Below, one piece after another: positions 26,889 to 37,816 of a stretch of DNA of 64,000 bases. Position numbers and translations under genes: made by a program. The notes under the pieces were generated by a model. The model was not told the DNA's origin, did no database searches, and saw only the letters and a list, made by a program, of their open reading frames with translations. The stretch comes from Paenibacillus durus ATCC 35681 (GTDB taxonomy: Bacteria > Bacillota > Bacilli > Paenibacillales > Paenibacillaceae): positions 3,286,001 through 3,350,000 of the forward strand of contig NZ_CP011114.1 in assembly GCF_000993825.1 (NCBI RefSeq), written 5' to 3'. Every line of letters starts with the position of its first letter. Within the stretch, counting starts at the first letter, position 1.

Positions 26889-27396
26889 AGTTTCCCTCCC
26901 TGTCTGCCTGTCCTTCCTTTTCCAGTAACTTTCGCATCAGTCTCAGCCCTTTATGCAGCCGTGATTTAGTTGTTCCCAGCGGAACGGACAGCATCTCTGA
27001 AATGTCGGACAGGCTGAAATCATGCATATACCTCAGCGTAACGGCCGCCCTGATCTTGCCGGGCAGACGTTCCAGATAACCGGCCCATTCCCCCGCCGTC
27101 TCCCGGTCCTCCACAATCCGGTCCACCGGTTTGTCCGCTTCTCCGGCCAGAAGATGCCGATTGTCTTCAACCTTCAGCTTCAGCTTGCGTCCGCGGCTCA
27201 GATGATTCAGGCAATGATTGACGGCGATTTTCAAAATCCATGCCTTTGGGTTCCCGATCTCTTCACGGCGGCTGCGGAACGCGGCAATGAATACGTCCTG
27301 GCATAAATCTTCGGCGTCCGCCGCGTTATGCACCATATAATAGCAGGTCCTGTACACATCCCGGTTGTAAGTCTCGAACAGCTCACGGTCATCCAA
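26848..27396 (-). CDS. ECF-type RNA polymerase sigma factor
   Basis: Alternative sigma factor with regions 2 and 4 only. Region 2 has DRELFETYNRDVYRTCYYMV and DAEDLCQDVFIAAFR. Region 4 has RAAVTLRYMHDFSLSDISEM and LGTTKSRLHKGLRLMR. The TTG start at 27396 puts AAGGGAG about 11 bases upstream and gives the family-typical DDRELFETYNRDVYR; the frame is open farther upstream without support. It forms an overlapping pair with the DUF4179 gene. Confidence 0.85.
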   Translation of the reverse strand: MDDRELFETYNRDVYRTCYYMVHNAADAEDLCQDVFIAAFRSRREEIGNPKAWILKIAVNHCLNHLSRGRKLKLKVEDNRHLLAGEADKPVDRIVEDRETAGEWAGYLERLPGKIRAAVTLRYMHDFSLSDISEMLSVPLGTTKSRLHKGLRLMRKLLEKEGQADREGNYEETGRRTQASVK

Positions 27397-27474
27397 TACG
27401 AGGGTCACTCCCTTCTGTCGGTTTCGTCTATATAACAATCGGCGAGGCAAAAAGGTTCATTTTGGGGCAATGCG

Positions 27475-27500
27475 AAAAAAAGAGGCCGGCTCCTGGCCGC
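27475..27500 (-). terminator. Short terminator after the unknown gene at 27525
   Basis: A small GGCC/GGCC hairpin followed by TCTTTTTTT on the minus strand. The stem is short, so confidence rests on the T-run and position. Confidence 0.4.
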
Positions 27501-27524
27501 CCCCTAAATCTGTATTTTCATTTC

Positions 27525-27977
27525 TTATTGAAACCATTTCAACAGGCCGTGCGGCAAATAGTTGCCGATCCCAACCCTCCCGCTCGGGCTGACCTTAACC
27601 CCTATTCCTCCTGCGAATTTAGTGTTATCTGCTTCCAGCTTGCCAGCCTGAATCTTATCTTTGGTAAAGCGGACTTCCAGTTCACTTCCATCCTCCAGGA
27701 TCAAGGCCGCTCTGGCCTCGGCGCCGATTTGCAGCTGGTAGATAGGCCGGCCGCTATTCTCTCTAACCGCCAACACACCGGGAACGGAATTAATGATATT
27801 CGAATACGGACTGCCGATGGGTTCATTTTTCAAAATTTCGAACACCGGATTTTCCTCCTGATGATGCAGAACGCTGACCTTGAGACCATCCGGGGCCGAT
27901 TCCAGAATAAAATAGCGGTTCGCAAACGACAGCGGTATTGAATACTCTTCAAATTGATAGCCTAAAATGAATGTCAT
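27525..27977 (-). CDS. Hypothetical protein, 150 residues
   Basis: I do not recognise this protein. It reads as a compact beta-rich cytosolic protein (LSFANRYFILESAPDGLKVSVLHH, YQLQIGAEARAALILEDGS) ending in GIGVKVSPSGRVGIGNYLPHG. It has no signal peptide, membrane segment or cysteine. The start at 27977 has TAGGAGGGATACATTAGG before ATG, a strong ribosome site, and base use matches the neighbours. It lies upstream of the sigma gene on the same strand but is separated from it by a terminator. Confidence 0.65.
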   Translation of the reverse strand: MTFILGYQFEEYSIPLSFANRYFILESAPDGLKVSVLHHQEENPVFEILKNEPIGSPYSNIINSVPGVLAVRENSGRPIYQLQIGAEARAALILEDGSELEVRFTKDKIQAGKLEADNTKFAGGIGVKVSPSGRVGIGNYLPHGLLKWFQ

Positions 27978-28046
27978 CCTAATGTATCCCTCCTAAACAT
28001 TCACAATTCGACGCAGAAAGGCGGAACCCTTCTTCACATAGGCTAT

Positions 28047-28101
28047 AAAAAATACGGCCTGCGGCCTGCGGCTCCATTCGGAACTGCCGGCCGCAGGCCG
28101 T
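28047..28101 (-). terminator. Strong terminator (13-bp stem)
   Basis: ACGGCCTGCGGCC (28054-28066) pairs perfectly with GGCCGCAGGCCGT (28089-28101). TATTTTTTA follows on the minus strand. It starts right after the stop of the 29-codon frame at 28104. Confidence 0.8.
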
Positions 28102-28103
28102 GA

Positions 28104-28193
28104 TTACACTGCGTAAGGCCAATTAGAGAATTTGCCGCCGTAGCCTTTGGGGATGCCGTGATCGGCCACCCACTGAACGGGGGCAAATACCAT
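28104..28193 (-). CDS. Candidate 29-residue small protein or gene remnant
   Basis: A frame reading MVFAPVQWVADHGIPKGYGG then KFSNWPYAV ends three bases before the strong terminator. The Trp/Gly/Tyr-rich composition looks like real protein, but no ribosome site precedes the ATG and two stops lie just upstream. It may be the last piece of a deleted gene or a small protein co-transcribed with the YfhD-like gene. Confidence 0.3.
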   Translation of the reverse strand: MVFAPVQWVADHGIPKGYGGKFSNWPYAV

Positions 28194-28229
28194 TCGCCAG
28201 GTTTGATTTCATCAGAGGATGATGTGATG

Positions 28230-28409
28230 CTATTCCTCTACCTCTATGATCTCGTGAAGTTGTCTGCGGTCCGCTTCCTGCGCCCGGTCAAGAGCCTTTA
28301 TGTCGTCCCGGTCCGCTTCCGCAGCGGAAAATTCGACATCCTCATTCTTGGCTTCGAACAGTTTCTTCAGCTTCTCATTCTTGGACAGCACTTTTGAGTT
28401 TCTGACCAT
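28230..28409 (-). CDS. Small YfhD-like protein
   Basis: 59-residue acidic protein. Its segment DVEFSAAEADRDDIKALDRAQEADRR resembles the YfhD pattern of Bacillus (DVEFS..xAD.DD..A..RA..AD), a small protein family common in spore formers with no known activity. ATG 28409 has GGGGAGG nine bases upstream. The reading frame extends farther but without support. Assignment is by short pattern only. Confidence 0.55.
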   Translation of the reverse strand: MVRNSKVLSKNEKLKKLFEAKNEDVEFSAAEADRDDIKALDRAQEADRRQLHEIIEVEE

Positions 28410-28478
28410 ACCGTACAACCTCCCCTTTCCTATTTCATAGCAGATCTTCAAAGTTGAAACATTTTCCGGCAATATCAA

Positions 28479-28835
28479 TCAGATCATACCCCCGGCTTCC
28501 TCAATAATGGATAGAGCCTGATGGAAGGAGCCCTCATCAACCACTAAGGTCAGCAGAACATCCCGCCCTGTCGGCCCTCCCGACCCTCCATGGCTCATCC
28601 CGCTCGCGCTCGGATCGGCGGCGGCCATTACGCCCGCGTCAGGATATCCGGCAGCAGCGGTTCCCAGGCTTGAGATTAAACCATTGGCCGGACTAGCCTG
28701 GGAAGTGAATCCGCCTCCGTAACGGCTGAAACGGTCGATAGATATATCAACGACCCGCAGCGACTGAAGCTTGCGCGAAGCGCCTTCCGCATCCTCCGGA
28801 CTTTTGAAATAGGCGAGTATATTTTTTTCAGACAT
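28479..28835 (-). CDS. Hypothetical small protein, 118 residues, Gly-rich centre
   Basis: The N-terminus NILAYFKSPEDAEGASRKLQ and C-terminus LLTLVVDEGSFHQALSIIEEAGG form two halves of a ferredoxin-like pattern seen in small stress proteins that fold like heat-induced YflT/GsiB-type domains. They are separated by a Gly/Ala/Ser-rich linker. The relation is tentative. ATG 28835 has GAGGAG about 14 bases upstream. It is upstream of and likely co-transcribed with the YfhD-like gene. Confidence 0.6.
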   Translation of the reverse strand: MSEKNILAYFKSPEDAEGASRKLQSLRVVDISIDRFSRYGGGFTSQASPANGLISSLGTAAAGYPDAGVMAAADPSASGMSHGGSGGPTGRDVLLTLVVDEGSFHQALSIIEEAGGMI

Positions 28836-28935
28836 AATCTCGTCGCACGCTCCTCTTTGGGTACGGGTGATCACCCGCCGTGATTTCAGGCTTAGAGTGC
28901 GCAGGTAAGCAACAATTTATCCCTTTAGCGGCCGT

Positions 28936-28974
28936 CCCAAAAGAAAAGGACAGCGCATTCAATCGCGCCATCCT
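28936..28974 (-). terminator. Terminator of the scrAB transcript
   Basis: AGGATGGCGC pairs with GCGCTGTCCT on the minus strand, followed by TTTCTTTT, about 60 bases past scrA. Confidence 0.75.
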
Positions 28975-29035
28975 CTTTTAAGGCAAACAATATTAATCCT
29001 CAAAGAATACATGAACCTCATGCTTTATTCCCGTT

Positions 29036-31057
29036 TCAGGCATGATTGGCAACCGCATAGTTCACTTTCATAATCCGGTCGGCGGCTGCGCTTACATTTC
29101 CGGATGCAGTGACGCTAAAATCAAGCACGCCTTCAATTCCGTTAGGAATAATCACAGGAGTAACAGTGGACAGTCCCGCTTTGCGGATCGTTTCCGGGTC
29201 GAATTCGACCAGCAGCTGTCCCGCCTTCACCTGATCGCCGGTGTGAACGTTCAGCACAAATCCTTGGCCTTTTAAAGATACGGTGTCGATTCCAATATGA
29301 ATCAGTACCTGCACCCCGCTGGCATGCTCCAGAATCACCGCATGTTTGCTCTTCTCCATAACATGTGCCACGACGGCGTCGAAAGGTGCATACACCTTTC
29401 CTTCATCCGGCTGAATCGCAATGCCATCTCCCATCTGTTTCTCGGCAAAGGCCGGGTCGGGCACCTGTCCCAGATCCACCAGTGTTCCGCTTATAGGAGA
29501 CAGCAAGGTGAGTATTCCGGGAGCATCTGCCGTGGCAACGCGGTCTTTGGCAAACACCGGAACCTTTGTTGGTTCCGCAGCCTGACCAGCGGTGTTCCCG
29601 GAGGCTTGAGCCGCCGAACCCGCGCCGGGCGCACGACCCGTTTCTGCCGCTGGCAGCTCCTCAGTGCCTTCCGACGCGGCATCACGGTATCCAAACATCC
29701 AGGTGAGAACGAAGGATACAGCCATGGCGGTAAGATTGGTCAGAATGTAGAGCGGAAGCTGACCGTTCATATAGAGCAGAGTGCCGGGAATAACCGTGAT
29801 TGCCATGCCTGTAGCGGACAGATGAACCAGGGAAGCCAGAAAGCCCCCGGCGGCACCGCCGATAAGCCCCATGATGAAAGGCTTCATGAAGCGCAGGTTC
29901 ACCCCGAAAATGGCAGGCTCGGTAATCCCGAGAAAGGCCGACAGCGAGGATGGCAGCGCCAAAGCCTTCAATTTGAGATTCTTCGTCTTCAGCCCAACGG
30001 CGAGGCATGCCGCGCCTTGAGCAGCCATTGCGCATGTAATGATGGCGTTGAACGGATTGGAGCCCGTCTTCTCTAGAAGCTGAATTTCCAGAAAATTAAA
30101 GATATGATGCACGCCTGTAACAACAACAATCTGTTGAAAGAAACCGATCAGCAGACCGGCAATGCCAAACGGCAGTCCAAGCACATAGGTGGTTCCATTT
30201 AGGACAACGGTTTCAAGAGAGTGAAACACAGGTCCGATTGCGAATAATCCAAGCGTGATCATAATCAGCAGCGTAAGGAAAGGCGTCAGAATTAAATCAA
30301 GCGCTTCCGGAATGCGCTTACGTAAACGCTTCTCTAATTTAGCCCCAAGTAAGCCGATGAAAAAGGCAGGCAAAACGGAGCCCTGGTAACCTACGACGGG
30401 AATGAATCCGAGAAACTTGAGAGGCTCGGCGCTTCCTCCTGCAACGGCGTAGGCATTAGGCAGCGCCGGATTAACCAGCATCAGCCCAAGCACGATCCCA
30501 AGCACCGGACTGCCCCCGAATACCCGAAATGCCGACCAGGCAACAAGAGCGGGCAGGAACGCAAAGGCGGTGTCGGTCAACACTTGCGTGAACAGCAGAA
30601 AGTTAGGCGAGATATCTTCCGGAACGGCTCCGAACAGGGAAAGAATCTGCGGCTGAGTCAGCAATCCGCGCAGACCCATGAACAGGCCGGTCGCCACGAG
30701 GACGGGAATAATGGGGACAAATACGTCCCCAAAGGTGCGAATGGCCCGCTGAAGGGTATTCCCCGCTTTTTTCCCCTCTTGCTTAAGATTCTCCTTGGAC
30801 GTGCTCTGAATACCCAGCTTTTCCACTTCCTCGAAGATCCGGTTGACGGTACCCGTACCAAATATAATCTGATATTGCCCCGAGTTGAAAAAAGCTCCCT
30901 TAACCTTATCAATGCTCTCCGTACGTTTCTGGTCAATTAATTCTTTGTCGCGTACCATAATGCGCAGACGGGTGGCGCAGTGCGCAAAAGAAACGATATT
31001 TTCTCTTCCTCCAACAGCCTCTACAACCTGCTCGGCGATTTTTTGATTTTCGGACAT
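29036..31057 (-). CDS. scrA: PTS sucrose-type enzyme IIBCA
   Basis: Phosphotransferase permease that imports and phosphorylates sucrose (or a related beta-glucoside). IIB comes first, with the phospho-Cys in SFAHCATRLR. The polytopic IIC domain (about residues 105-450) contains GITEPAIFGVNLR. After a Gly/Ala-rich linker, a C-terminal glucose-type IIA has the phospho-His in VLIHIGIDTV. The fused IIA differs from Bacillus SacP, which borrows IIA. The gene for sucrose-6-phosphate hydrolase lies 21 bases upstream, which is why sucrose is preferred. Length 673 residues. Confidence 0.88.
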   Translation of the reverse strand: MSENQKIAEQVVEAVGGRENIVSFAHCATRLRIMVRDKELIDQKRTESIDKVKGAFFNSGQYQIIFGTGTVNRIFEEVEKLGIQSTSKENLKQEGKKAGNTLQRAIRTFGDVFVPIIPVLVATGLFMGLRGLLTQPQILSLFGAVPEDISPNFLLFTQVLTDTAFAFLPALVAWSAFRVFGGSPVLGIVLGLMLVNPALPNAYAVAGGSAEPLKFLGFIPVVGYQGSVLPAFFIGLLGAKLEKRLRKRIPEALDLILTPFLTLLIMITLGLFAIGPVFHSLETVVLNGTTYVLGLPFGIAGLLIGFFQQIVVVTGVHHIFNFLEIQLLEKTGSNPFNAIITCAMAAQGAACLAVGLKTKNLKLKALALPSSLSAFLGITEPAIFGVNLRFMKPFIMGLIGGAAGGFLASLVHLSATGMAITVIPGTLLYMNGQLPLYILTNLTAMAVSFVLTWMFGYRDAASEGTEELPAAETGRAPGAGSAAQASGNTAGQAAEPTKVPVFAKDRVATADAPGILTLLSPISGTLVDLGQVPDPAFAEKQMGDGIAIQPDEGKVYAPFDAVVAHVMEKSKHAVILEHASGVQVLIHIGIDTVSLKGQGFVLNVHTGDQVKAGQLLVEFDPETIRKAGLSTVTPVIIPNGIEGVLDFSVTASGNVSAAADRIMKVNYAVANHA

Positions 31058-31078
31058 GGTGATCTTGGCCTCCCCTAA

Positions 31079-32557
31079 TTATTGAGTATCCCATTTTATC
31101 GCGTCAAATGCTACCCTTCCGCCTTCTGCGAAGAAGTTGACTCCCGTGCTTTCCCGTTCCGGAAAAATTCTCGCCGTGAAGGTTTCCTCCCCATCATTCA
31201 CAAAAATTTCCACAGAAGAAATGTCCACAAACAAATGCAGCGTCAGCGTCCCGTCCCGAAGCTCAAGCGGGCATTTTCGTTCCGTTCCGTATTCCAAGGC
31301 GAAGCTCTGCCCGGAAAGGGAACGGTCCAGCACCAATTTCCCCTCTGTGCGGTCGTAATAGATTACCGTTCTCTCATGCCGGCCTGCACGGAATTCGATG
31401 CCGAAGCGGTTCGCTCCGCCGTCCCGGACATCAACCAGCAGCTCATAAGCAGTGCCTGCAAGCTCCGCAATGGACAGCGATTCGTCATTCACAACCGTTC
31501 GCACTTCGGTCTTGCTGCCTCTAAGCTTTACCAATTCCCGAACCGGACGCTGAATCAATCTGCCGTTCTTCAGGGTTAATTCCCGGGGAAGCGTCAGGCA
31601 GTGCGCCCAGCCATGATCATCTGTAGGATAATCAATTTCAGGAAGCCCCATCCATGCCGTCAGCAGACGTCTGCCATCAGGAGCCTGCGTTGTCTGCGGA
31701 GCGTAGAAATCGAAGCCGCTGTCAAGCTCCCGGAACTCGCCATGGTGAAATTCCCGGTCAGCCAGGTTAAAGGGCCTTCCAGTCAAATAACCTGCCTGAT
31801 AGATGTTGCGGAATCGATCACCCTGCGGAGATATTCCCTGCGGAGAGAACAGCAGGATTCCCGTTCCATCCAGTTCAAAATAATCCGGGCATTCCCACAT
31901 GAAGCCAAATGATTTCAAGCGGGTGCCGATCTCCCCTTCAAAATGCCACTGGATCAGGTCCGGCGAGCGATACAGCACCACACTCCCCGTATTATCGAGA
32001 CGCTGCGCGCCAATTATACAGTAGTAGCTTCCGCCTTCCATCCACACCTTCGGGTCTCTAAAATGATCGGTAAAGCCGCGGGGAACTTTAAGGATGACCG
32101 GCTGCTCCAGCTTGGTTATAACCCCATCCGGCTCCATAACGGCCATACACTGGAAGGGATGTCTGATCCAATCTGGACTGCGGGTATTGCCTGTATACAT
32201 CAGGTACAGCTTCCCGTCTTTCTCAATCGCGCTTCCCGAAAAAGCTCCATGCGAATCAAAGGGACCGCCTGGGGCGATGCCTATCCCGCGGTTCTTCCAA
32301 TGAACAAGGTCGGAAGAAGAAGTGTGATACCAATACTTCATGCCATGCCCTGTTCCCAGCGGAAACCATTGATAGAACAAATGATATTCTCCTGCAAAAA
32401 AGGCAAAGCCGTTAGGGTCGTTAAGCAGCCCCGCTACGGGTTGGATATGAAACTTCTGTCTCCAGGGACTCCGCTCCGCCAGCTGTTTCAGCGCTTCCCA
32501 CTCCCCCTTCTCCGCCTGATCGATTCGCCGGTATAATTGGGCTCTGCTCATTTTCAT
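31079..32557 (-). CDS. scrB: Sucrose-6-phosphate hydrolase (GH32)
   Basis: Splits sucrose-6-phosphate into glucose-6-phosphate and fructose. It is a GH32 five-bladed propeller plus beta-sandwich with 492 residues. The nucleophile lies in GLLNDPNGFAFF, the transition-state Asp in HFRDPKVW and the acid/base Glu in WECPDYF. It is the first gene of scrBA, directly behind three LacI-type operators. The start is ATG 32557 with GGAGAG upstream. Confidence 0.95.
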   Translation of the reverse strand: MKMSRAQLYRRIDQAEKGEWEALKQLAERSPWRQKFHIQPVAGLLNDPNGFAFFAGEYHLFYQWFPLGTGHGMKYWYHTSSSDLVHWKNRGIGIAPGGPFDSHGAFSGSAIEKDGKLYLMYTGNTRSPDWIRHPFQCMAVMEPDGVITKLEQPVILKVPRGFTDHFRDPKVWMEGGSYYCIIGAQRLDNTGSVVLYRSPDLIQWHFEGEIGTRLKSFGFMWECPDYFELDGTGILLFSPQGISPQGDRFRNIYQAGYLTGRPFNLADREFHHGEFRELDSGFDFYAPQTTQAPDGRRLLTAWMGLPEIDYPTDDHGWAHCLTLPRELTLKNGRLIQRPVRELVKLRGSKTEVRTVVNDESLSIAELAGTAYELLVDVRDGGANRFGIEFRAGRHERTVIYYDRTEGKLVLDRSLSGQSFALEYGTERKCPLELRDGTLTLHLFVDISSVEIFVNDGEETFTARIFPERESTGVNFFAEGGRVAFDAIKWDTQ

Positions 32558-32575
32558 AATTTGCTCTCCTTAATC

Positions 32576-32620
32576 GGAACCGGTTCCAAGTATTTTAAAA
32601 AAATAAGAAACCGGTTCCAA
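32576..32620 (-). promoter_or_regulatory. scrBA promoter with two LacI-type operators
   Basis: TTGGAA-N17-TAAAAT on the minus strand (32620-32615 and 32597-32592). Operator GGAACCGGTTCC (32576-32587) lies just past the -10, and GAAACCGGTTCC (32607-32618) covers the -35. Binding by the LacI regulator encoded upstream would block initiation. Confidence 0.75.
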
Positions 32621-32633
32621 CCAATTTAACAAG

Positions 32634-32670
32634 AAAAACGGCTTCACCATCCTTTTAGGGACGGTACCGT
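32634..32670 (-). terminator. Terminator of the scrR gene
   Basis: ACGGTACCGTCC pairs imperfectly with GGATGGTGAAGCCGT on the minus strand, then TTTTTC. It lies between the distal operator and the scrBA promoter. Confidence 0.55.
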
Positions 32671-32694
32671 TTCTCGTAGAAATATAAGAATCTC

Positions 32695-32706
32695 GGAACC
32701 GGTTCC
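32695..32706. promoter_or_regulatory. Third, distal scr operator
   Basis: Perfect palindrome GGAACCGGTTCC, identical to the operator at 32576 and 119 bases from it. That spacing would allow DNA looping by a tetrameric or paired repressor. Confidence 0.7.
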
Positions 32707-32713
32707 AAAGCTA

Positions 32714-33709
32714 TTATATGATGCGTCCCTGCAAATTGTCAACGCTTTCTCTACCGATAATCTCACAATTCAACACCGTTACCATTTCTATAGGCTCCCG
32801 GTTTACTAGAGAAATGATATTTTCGGCGGCAAGCTTGCCCGCCCGCTTATAATGATATTTTACAGTCGTTAAAGCCGGATGTATGATTTCGGTGACATCG
32901 TACCCCCCGAACCCCGTTACGGAAAGGCCGGACGGAATGGGAATCTGCTTCAAAAAGGCGGCCTTCATCACGCCCAGCGCGATATTGTCGGTTGCGCAAA
33001 CGATGATCGTAGGCATCCAATCTTCCAGCAAACGTTCTGCGGCGGTTACCGCCTCATTCATTCTGAAGCTGGACTCGTAATATCGGACCTCGCAGTCTTT
33101 ATACTCGTCCAGCGCTTTTCTAAAGCCTTCCTTGCGCATTACCCCTACCGCAATATCCTGTTCGGTAACCCCCAGATAAGCGATGCGGCGGTGGCCTCTA
33201 TTCAGGATATGCCGGCCCATCATATAGCCCGCATGAAAATCGTCATGGACTACACTGTGAAGCAATGAATGCTGCTGACCGATCATGACAACCGGAATTC
33301 TGCACTCCCGGATCGCTTGCAAATGCTGCTCCGTAATTTGCGCCGCCAGCAGCAGCAGGCCGGAAATTTTCTGCCGGGCCAGATCGTAAATCTCTTCAAT
33401 CTCCCGATTCATATCCTGATTGGCACTGGAAATAAGCAATCGATACTGCCGTTTCCGGAGTTCTTCGTCGATTCCCATCAAAGTCTGCGAAACCGCAAAC
33501 GAATCGAGCCGGGGAACGATGGTTCCGATAATGCTGGTCTTCTTCGCTTTCAGGCTCTGGGCAAACGTATTGGGCACATAATTATGCTGCTTGATAATAT
33601 GCTCGATCTTTTCCCTTGTCTCTTCACTGACTGATCCGCCGTTAAGGTAGCGGGAGACCGTACTCTTGGCCACACCCGCAGCCCGGGCAATATCGATTAT
33701 GGTCTTCAT
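32714..33709 (-). CDS. scrR: LacI family repressor of the sucrose genes
   Basis: 331-residue LacI/GalR regulator. The helix-turn-helix and hinge are TIIDIARAAGVAKSTVSRYL and NYVPNTFAQSLKAKKTSIIG. The periplasmic-binding-like core includes VMIGQQHSLLHSVVHDDFHA and ILNRGHRRIAYLG. It lies directly before scrBA on the same strand, and three matching palindromes separate them. The inducer is presumably sucrose-6-phosphate or fructose, by analogy with ScrR. Confidence 0.88.
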   Translation of the reverse strand: MKTIIDIARAAGVAKSTVSRYLNGGSVSEETREKIEHIIKQHNYVPNTFAQSLKAKKTSIIGTIVPRLDSFAVSQTLMGIDEELRKRQYRLLISSANQDMNREIEEIYDLARQKISGLLLLAAQITEQHLQAIRECRIPVVMIGQQHSLLHSVVHDDFHAGYMMGRHILNRGHRRIAYLGVTEQDIAVGVMRKEGFRKALDEYKDCEVRYYESSFRMNEAVTAAERLLEDWMPTIIVCATDNIALGVMKAAFLKQIPIPSGLSVTGFGGYDVTEIIHPALTTVKYHYKRAGKLAAENIISLVNREPIEMVTVLNCEIIGRESVDNLQGRII

Positions 33710-33770
33710 CCTTAAGCTCCTTGCTGCATTTTATCGGCGTTCGCCGCACACTTGTACTCCATTATACAAC

Positions 33771-33819
33771 AAACGGCAGCCGCTCCGGTAAAGGAAGGAC
33801 TGCCGTTTATTATTTTTTT
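33771..33819. terminator. Hairpin between dnaJ and scrR
   Basis: AAACGGCAG pairs with CTGCCGTTT. The T-run follows on the plus strand only, while dnaJ reads on the minus strand, so its use as a dnaJ terminator is uncertain. TATAAT just downstream on the minus strand may start scrR. Confidence 0.4.
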
Positions 33820-33845
33820 CCAAATCCGTTCAAGAGCAGCTGGTA

Positions 33846-34967
33846 CTAATCCCCGCGAAAAGCGCGCTTCATGCGGTCAAAGAAGGACTGCCCCTGTTCA
33901 TGCGTATTCTCGCCGTCGAAGGATGCGAACTGGCGGAGCAGATCCTTCTGCTCATCGCTCAGTTTGCTTGGCGTCACTACAATGACCCGGACATGCTGGT
34001 CGCCGGTACCATTTCCGCGAAGCCGGGGAACGCCTTTACCTTTGAGGCGGAAGAACGTGCCGGTCTGGGTCCCGGCCGGAATCTTGAGCTTAACCTTCTC
34101 GGTTAGAGTCGGAATCTCAATCTCATCCCCAAGCGCCGCCTGGGCGAACGTCAGCGGAACCTCGCACAGAATGTCGTCGTTCTCGCGAACGAAGAAATCA
34201 TGCGGCTTAACCCGGATGACAATATAGAGATCGCCCGCAGGGCCGCCGCGCAGGCCGCCTTCGCCTTCGCCGGTCATGCGCAGCTGCGCGCCGTCGTCCA
34301 CGCCCGCAGGAATCCGGACATGGATTTTACGCTGCTTCTTCACACGGCCGCCCCCGCCGCATGTCGAGCATTTTTCCTTGATGATCTTGCCCGTGCCTCC
34401 GCAGTTCGAACACGGTCTGCGGTTGACCATCCGGCCAAGCGGTGTGTTCTGCACAACCTCCTGCTGGCCGCTGCCATGGCAGACGGAACAGGTTTGCGGC
34501 TTCGTGCCGGGCTTCGCTCCGGAACCGAAGCAGGTATCGCAGGTTTCCGTCCGAGGAATCGTAATATCGGTCTCTTTACCGAACACGGCTTCCTTGAATT
34601 CAATGGTCATCGTATACTGCAAGTCATTGCCGCGCTGGGGCGCATTCGGATCGCGCCGTCCTCCGCCGCCGAAGAACATATCGAAAATGTCGCCCAAACC
34701 GCCGCCAAAATCCCCACCGCCAAAGCCGCCGCCCATTCCCTGGTTAGGATCGATATGTCCGTATTGGTCATATCTGGCCCGTCCTTGCGGATCGCTCAGA
34801 ACATCGTAGGCTTCCTTCATTTCCTTGAATTTAGCCTCGGCGTCGCTGGCCTTGTTCACGTCCGGATGATACTGACGGGCCAGCTTGCGGTACGCTTTTT
34901 TAATTTCATCTTCCGAAGCGTTCTTGCTTACGCCAAGCACCTCGTAATAATCGCGCTTATCTGCCAC
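33846..34967 (-). CDS. dnaJ: Chaperone protein DnaJ
   Basis: Hsp40 co-chaperone that delivers substrates to DnaK and stimulates its ATPase. J-domain [20 protein letters not shown] with the HPD motif in RQYHPDVNK, then a Gly/Phe-rich linker ([14 protein letters not shown]). Four CxxCxGxG-type zinc repeats follow ([33 protein letters not shown]), then the C-terminal substrate domain. The GTG start at 34967 has GGAGG eight bases upstream and gives the usual [12 protein letters not shown]. It ends the hrcA operon. Confidence 0.97.
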   Translation of the reverse strand: MADKRDYYEVLGVSKNASEDEIKKAYRKLARQYHPDVNKASDAEAKFKEMKEAYDVLSDPQGRARYDQYGHIDPNQGMGGGFGGGDFGGGLGDIFDMFFGGGGRRDPNAPQRGNDLQYTMTIEFKEAVFGKETDITIPRTETCDTCFGSGAKPGTKPQTCSVCHGSGQQEVVQNTPLGRMVNRRPCSNCGGTGKIIKEKCSTCGGGGRVKKQRKIHVRIPAGVDDGAQLRMTGEGEGGLRGGPAGDLYIVIRVKPHDFFVRENDDILCEVPLTFAQAALGDEIEIPTLTEKVKLKIPAGTQTGTFFRLKGKGVPRLRGNGTGDQHVRVIVVTPSKLSDEQKDLLRQFASFDGENTHEQGQSFFDRMKRAFRGD

Positions 34968-35075
34968 AGCCTTCACCTCCGTACAGGAACGTATCCCTAA
35001 TACATATTAAAAGGAAAGCCAAAACACGGGATGCCCCGGTTTTGACCTTCCCCTAACTTGCGCTATCGTTTAACT

Positions 35076-37095
<2,020 letters not shown>

Positions 37096-37177
37096 GCACC
37101 CGCAGCCTTATGCGGCGGCTGGACGCGGCAATACCGCCGGAATTTGCTCCGGCGATTCATGCGTCCATATAGACAGA

Positions 37178-37768
37178 CTACATGCTGACTTTGACCATGG
37201 CGGGACGAAGCACCTTGTTCTTCAAAAGATAGCCCTTCTGGACTTCCTCCGTAACAATGCCCTCTTCATACTCCTCGCTCTCCACCTGCATGATAGCCTG
37301 ATGGAATTCCGGATTGAACGGTTGTCCTACCGTTTCCATGGGCGTAAGTCCCTCGGACTTCAATACCCCCTCCAACTGGCGAAAAATCATATTTACGCCT
37401 TTGGCGAAAGCGTCGCCGTCCGATCCGGCCGGCGCCGTAGCCAGCGCGCGCTCGAAATTGTCCACTACCGGCAGCAATTCCGTAACCAGCTTAGAGGTGG
37501 CGTATTGAGCCAATTCCTCTTTCTCCTTCAGCGTGCGGCGGCGGAAATTGTCATAATCGGCCTGAACGCGAAGGACACGTCCCTGATACTCATCCGCAAG
37601 CTCCTGCAGACGCTTGATTTCATCGCTGTCTCCGGAAGCCGCCTGAACCGCTTCACCAGCGGCTTCTGTATCGTTATTCGAGACCGCCTCGGCCTGATCG
37701 GCCGCGCTTTCCTCGTTAATGGCGTTATCTTCGGCCACACCCGAATCTTGAACCTGTTCCTCTTTCAA
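37178..37768 (-). CDS. grpE: Nucleotide exchange factor GrpE
   Basis: Releases ADP from DnaK. An acidic low-complexity N-terminus is followed by the long coiled coil (RLQELADEYQGRVLRVQADYDNFRRRT) and the C-terminal beta domain with FNPEFHQAIMQVES and GYLLKNKVLRPAMVKV. The 196 residues match the family. The TTG start at 37768 has AAGGGGGTG upstream. It is the second gene of the hrcA operon. Confidence 0.96.
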   Translation of the reverse strand: MKEEQVQDSGVAEDNAINEESAADQAEAVSNNDTEAAGEAVQAASGDSDEIKRLQELADEYQGRVLRVQADYDNFRRRTLKEKEELAQYATSKLVTELLPVVDNFERALATAPAGSDGDAFAKGVNMIFRQLEGVLKSEGLTPMETVGQPFNPEFHQAIMQVESEEYEEGIVTEEVQKGYLLKNKVLRPAMVKVSM

Positions 37769-37816
37769 GTATGTTCACCCCCTTAAAATACTAACGGCAA
37801 TCTTTATGCACTAAAA

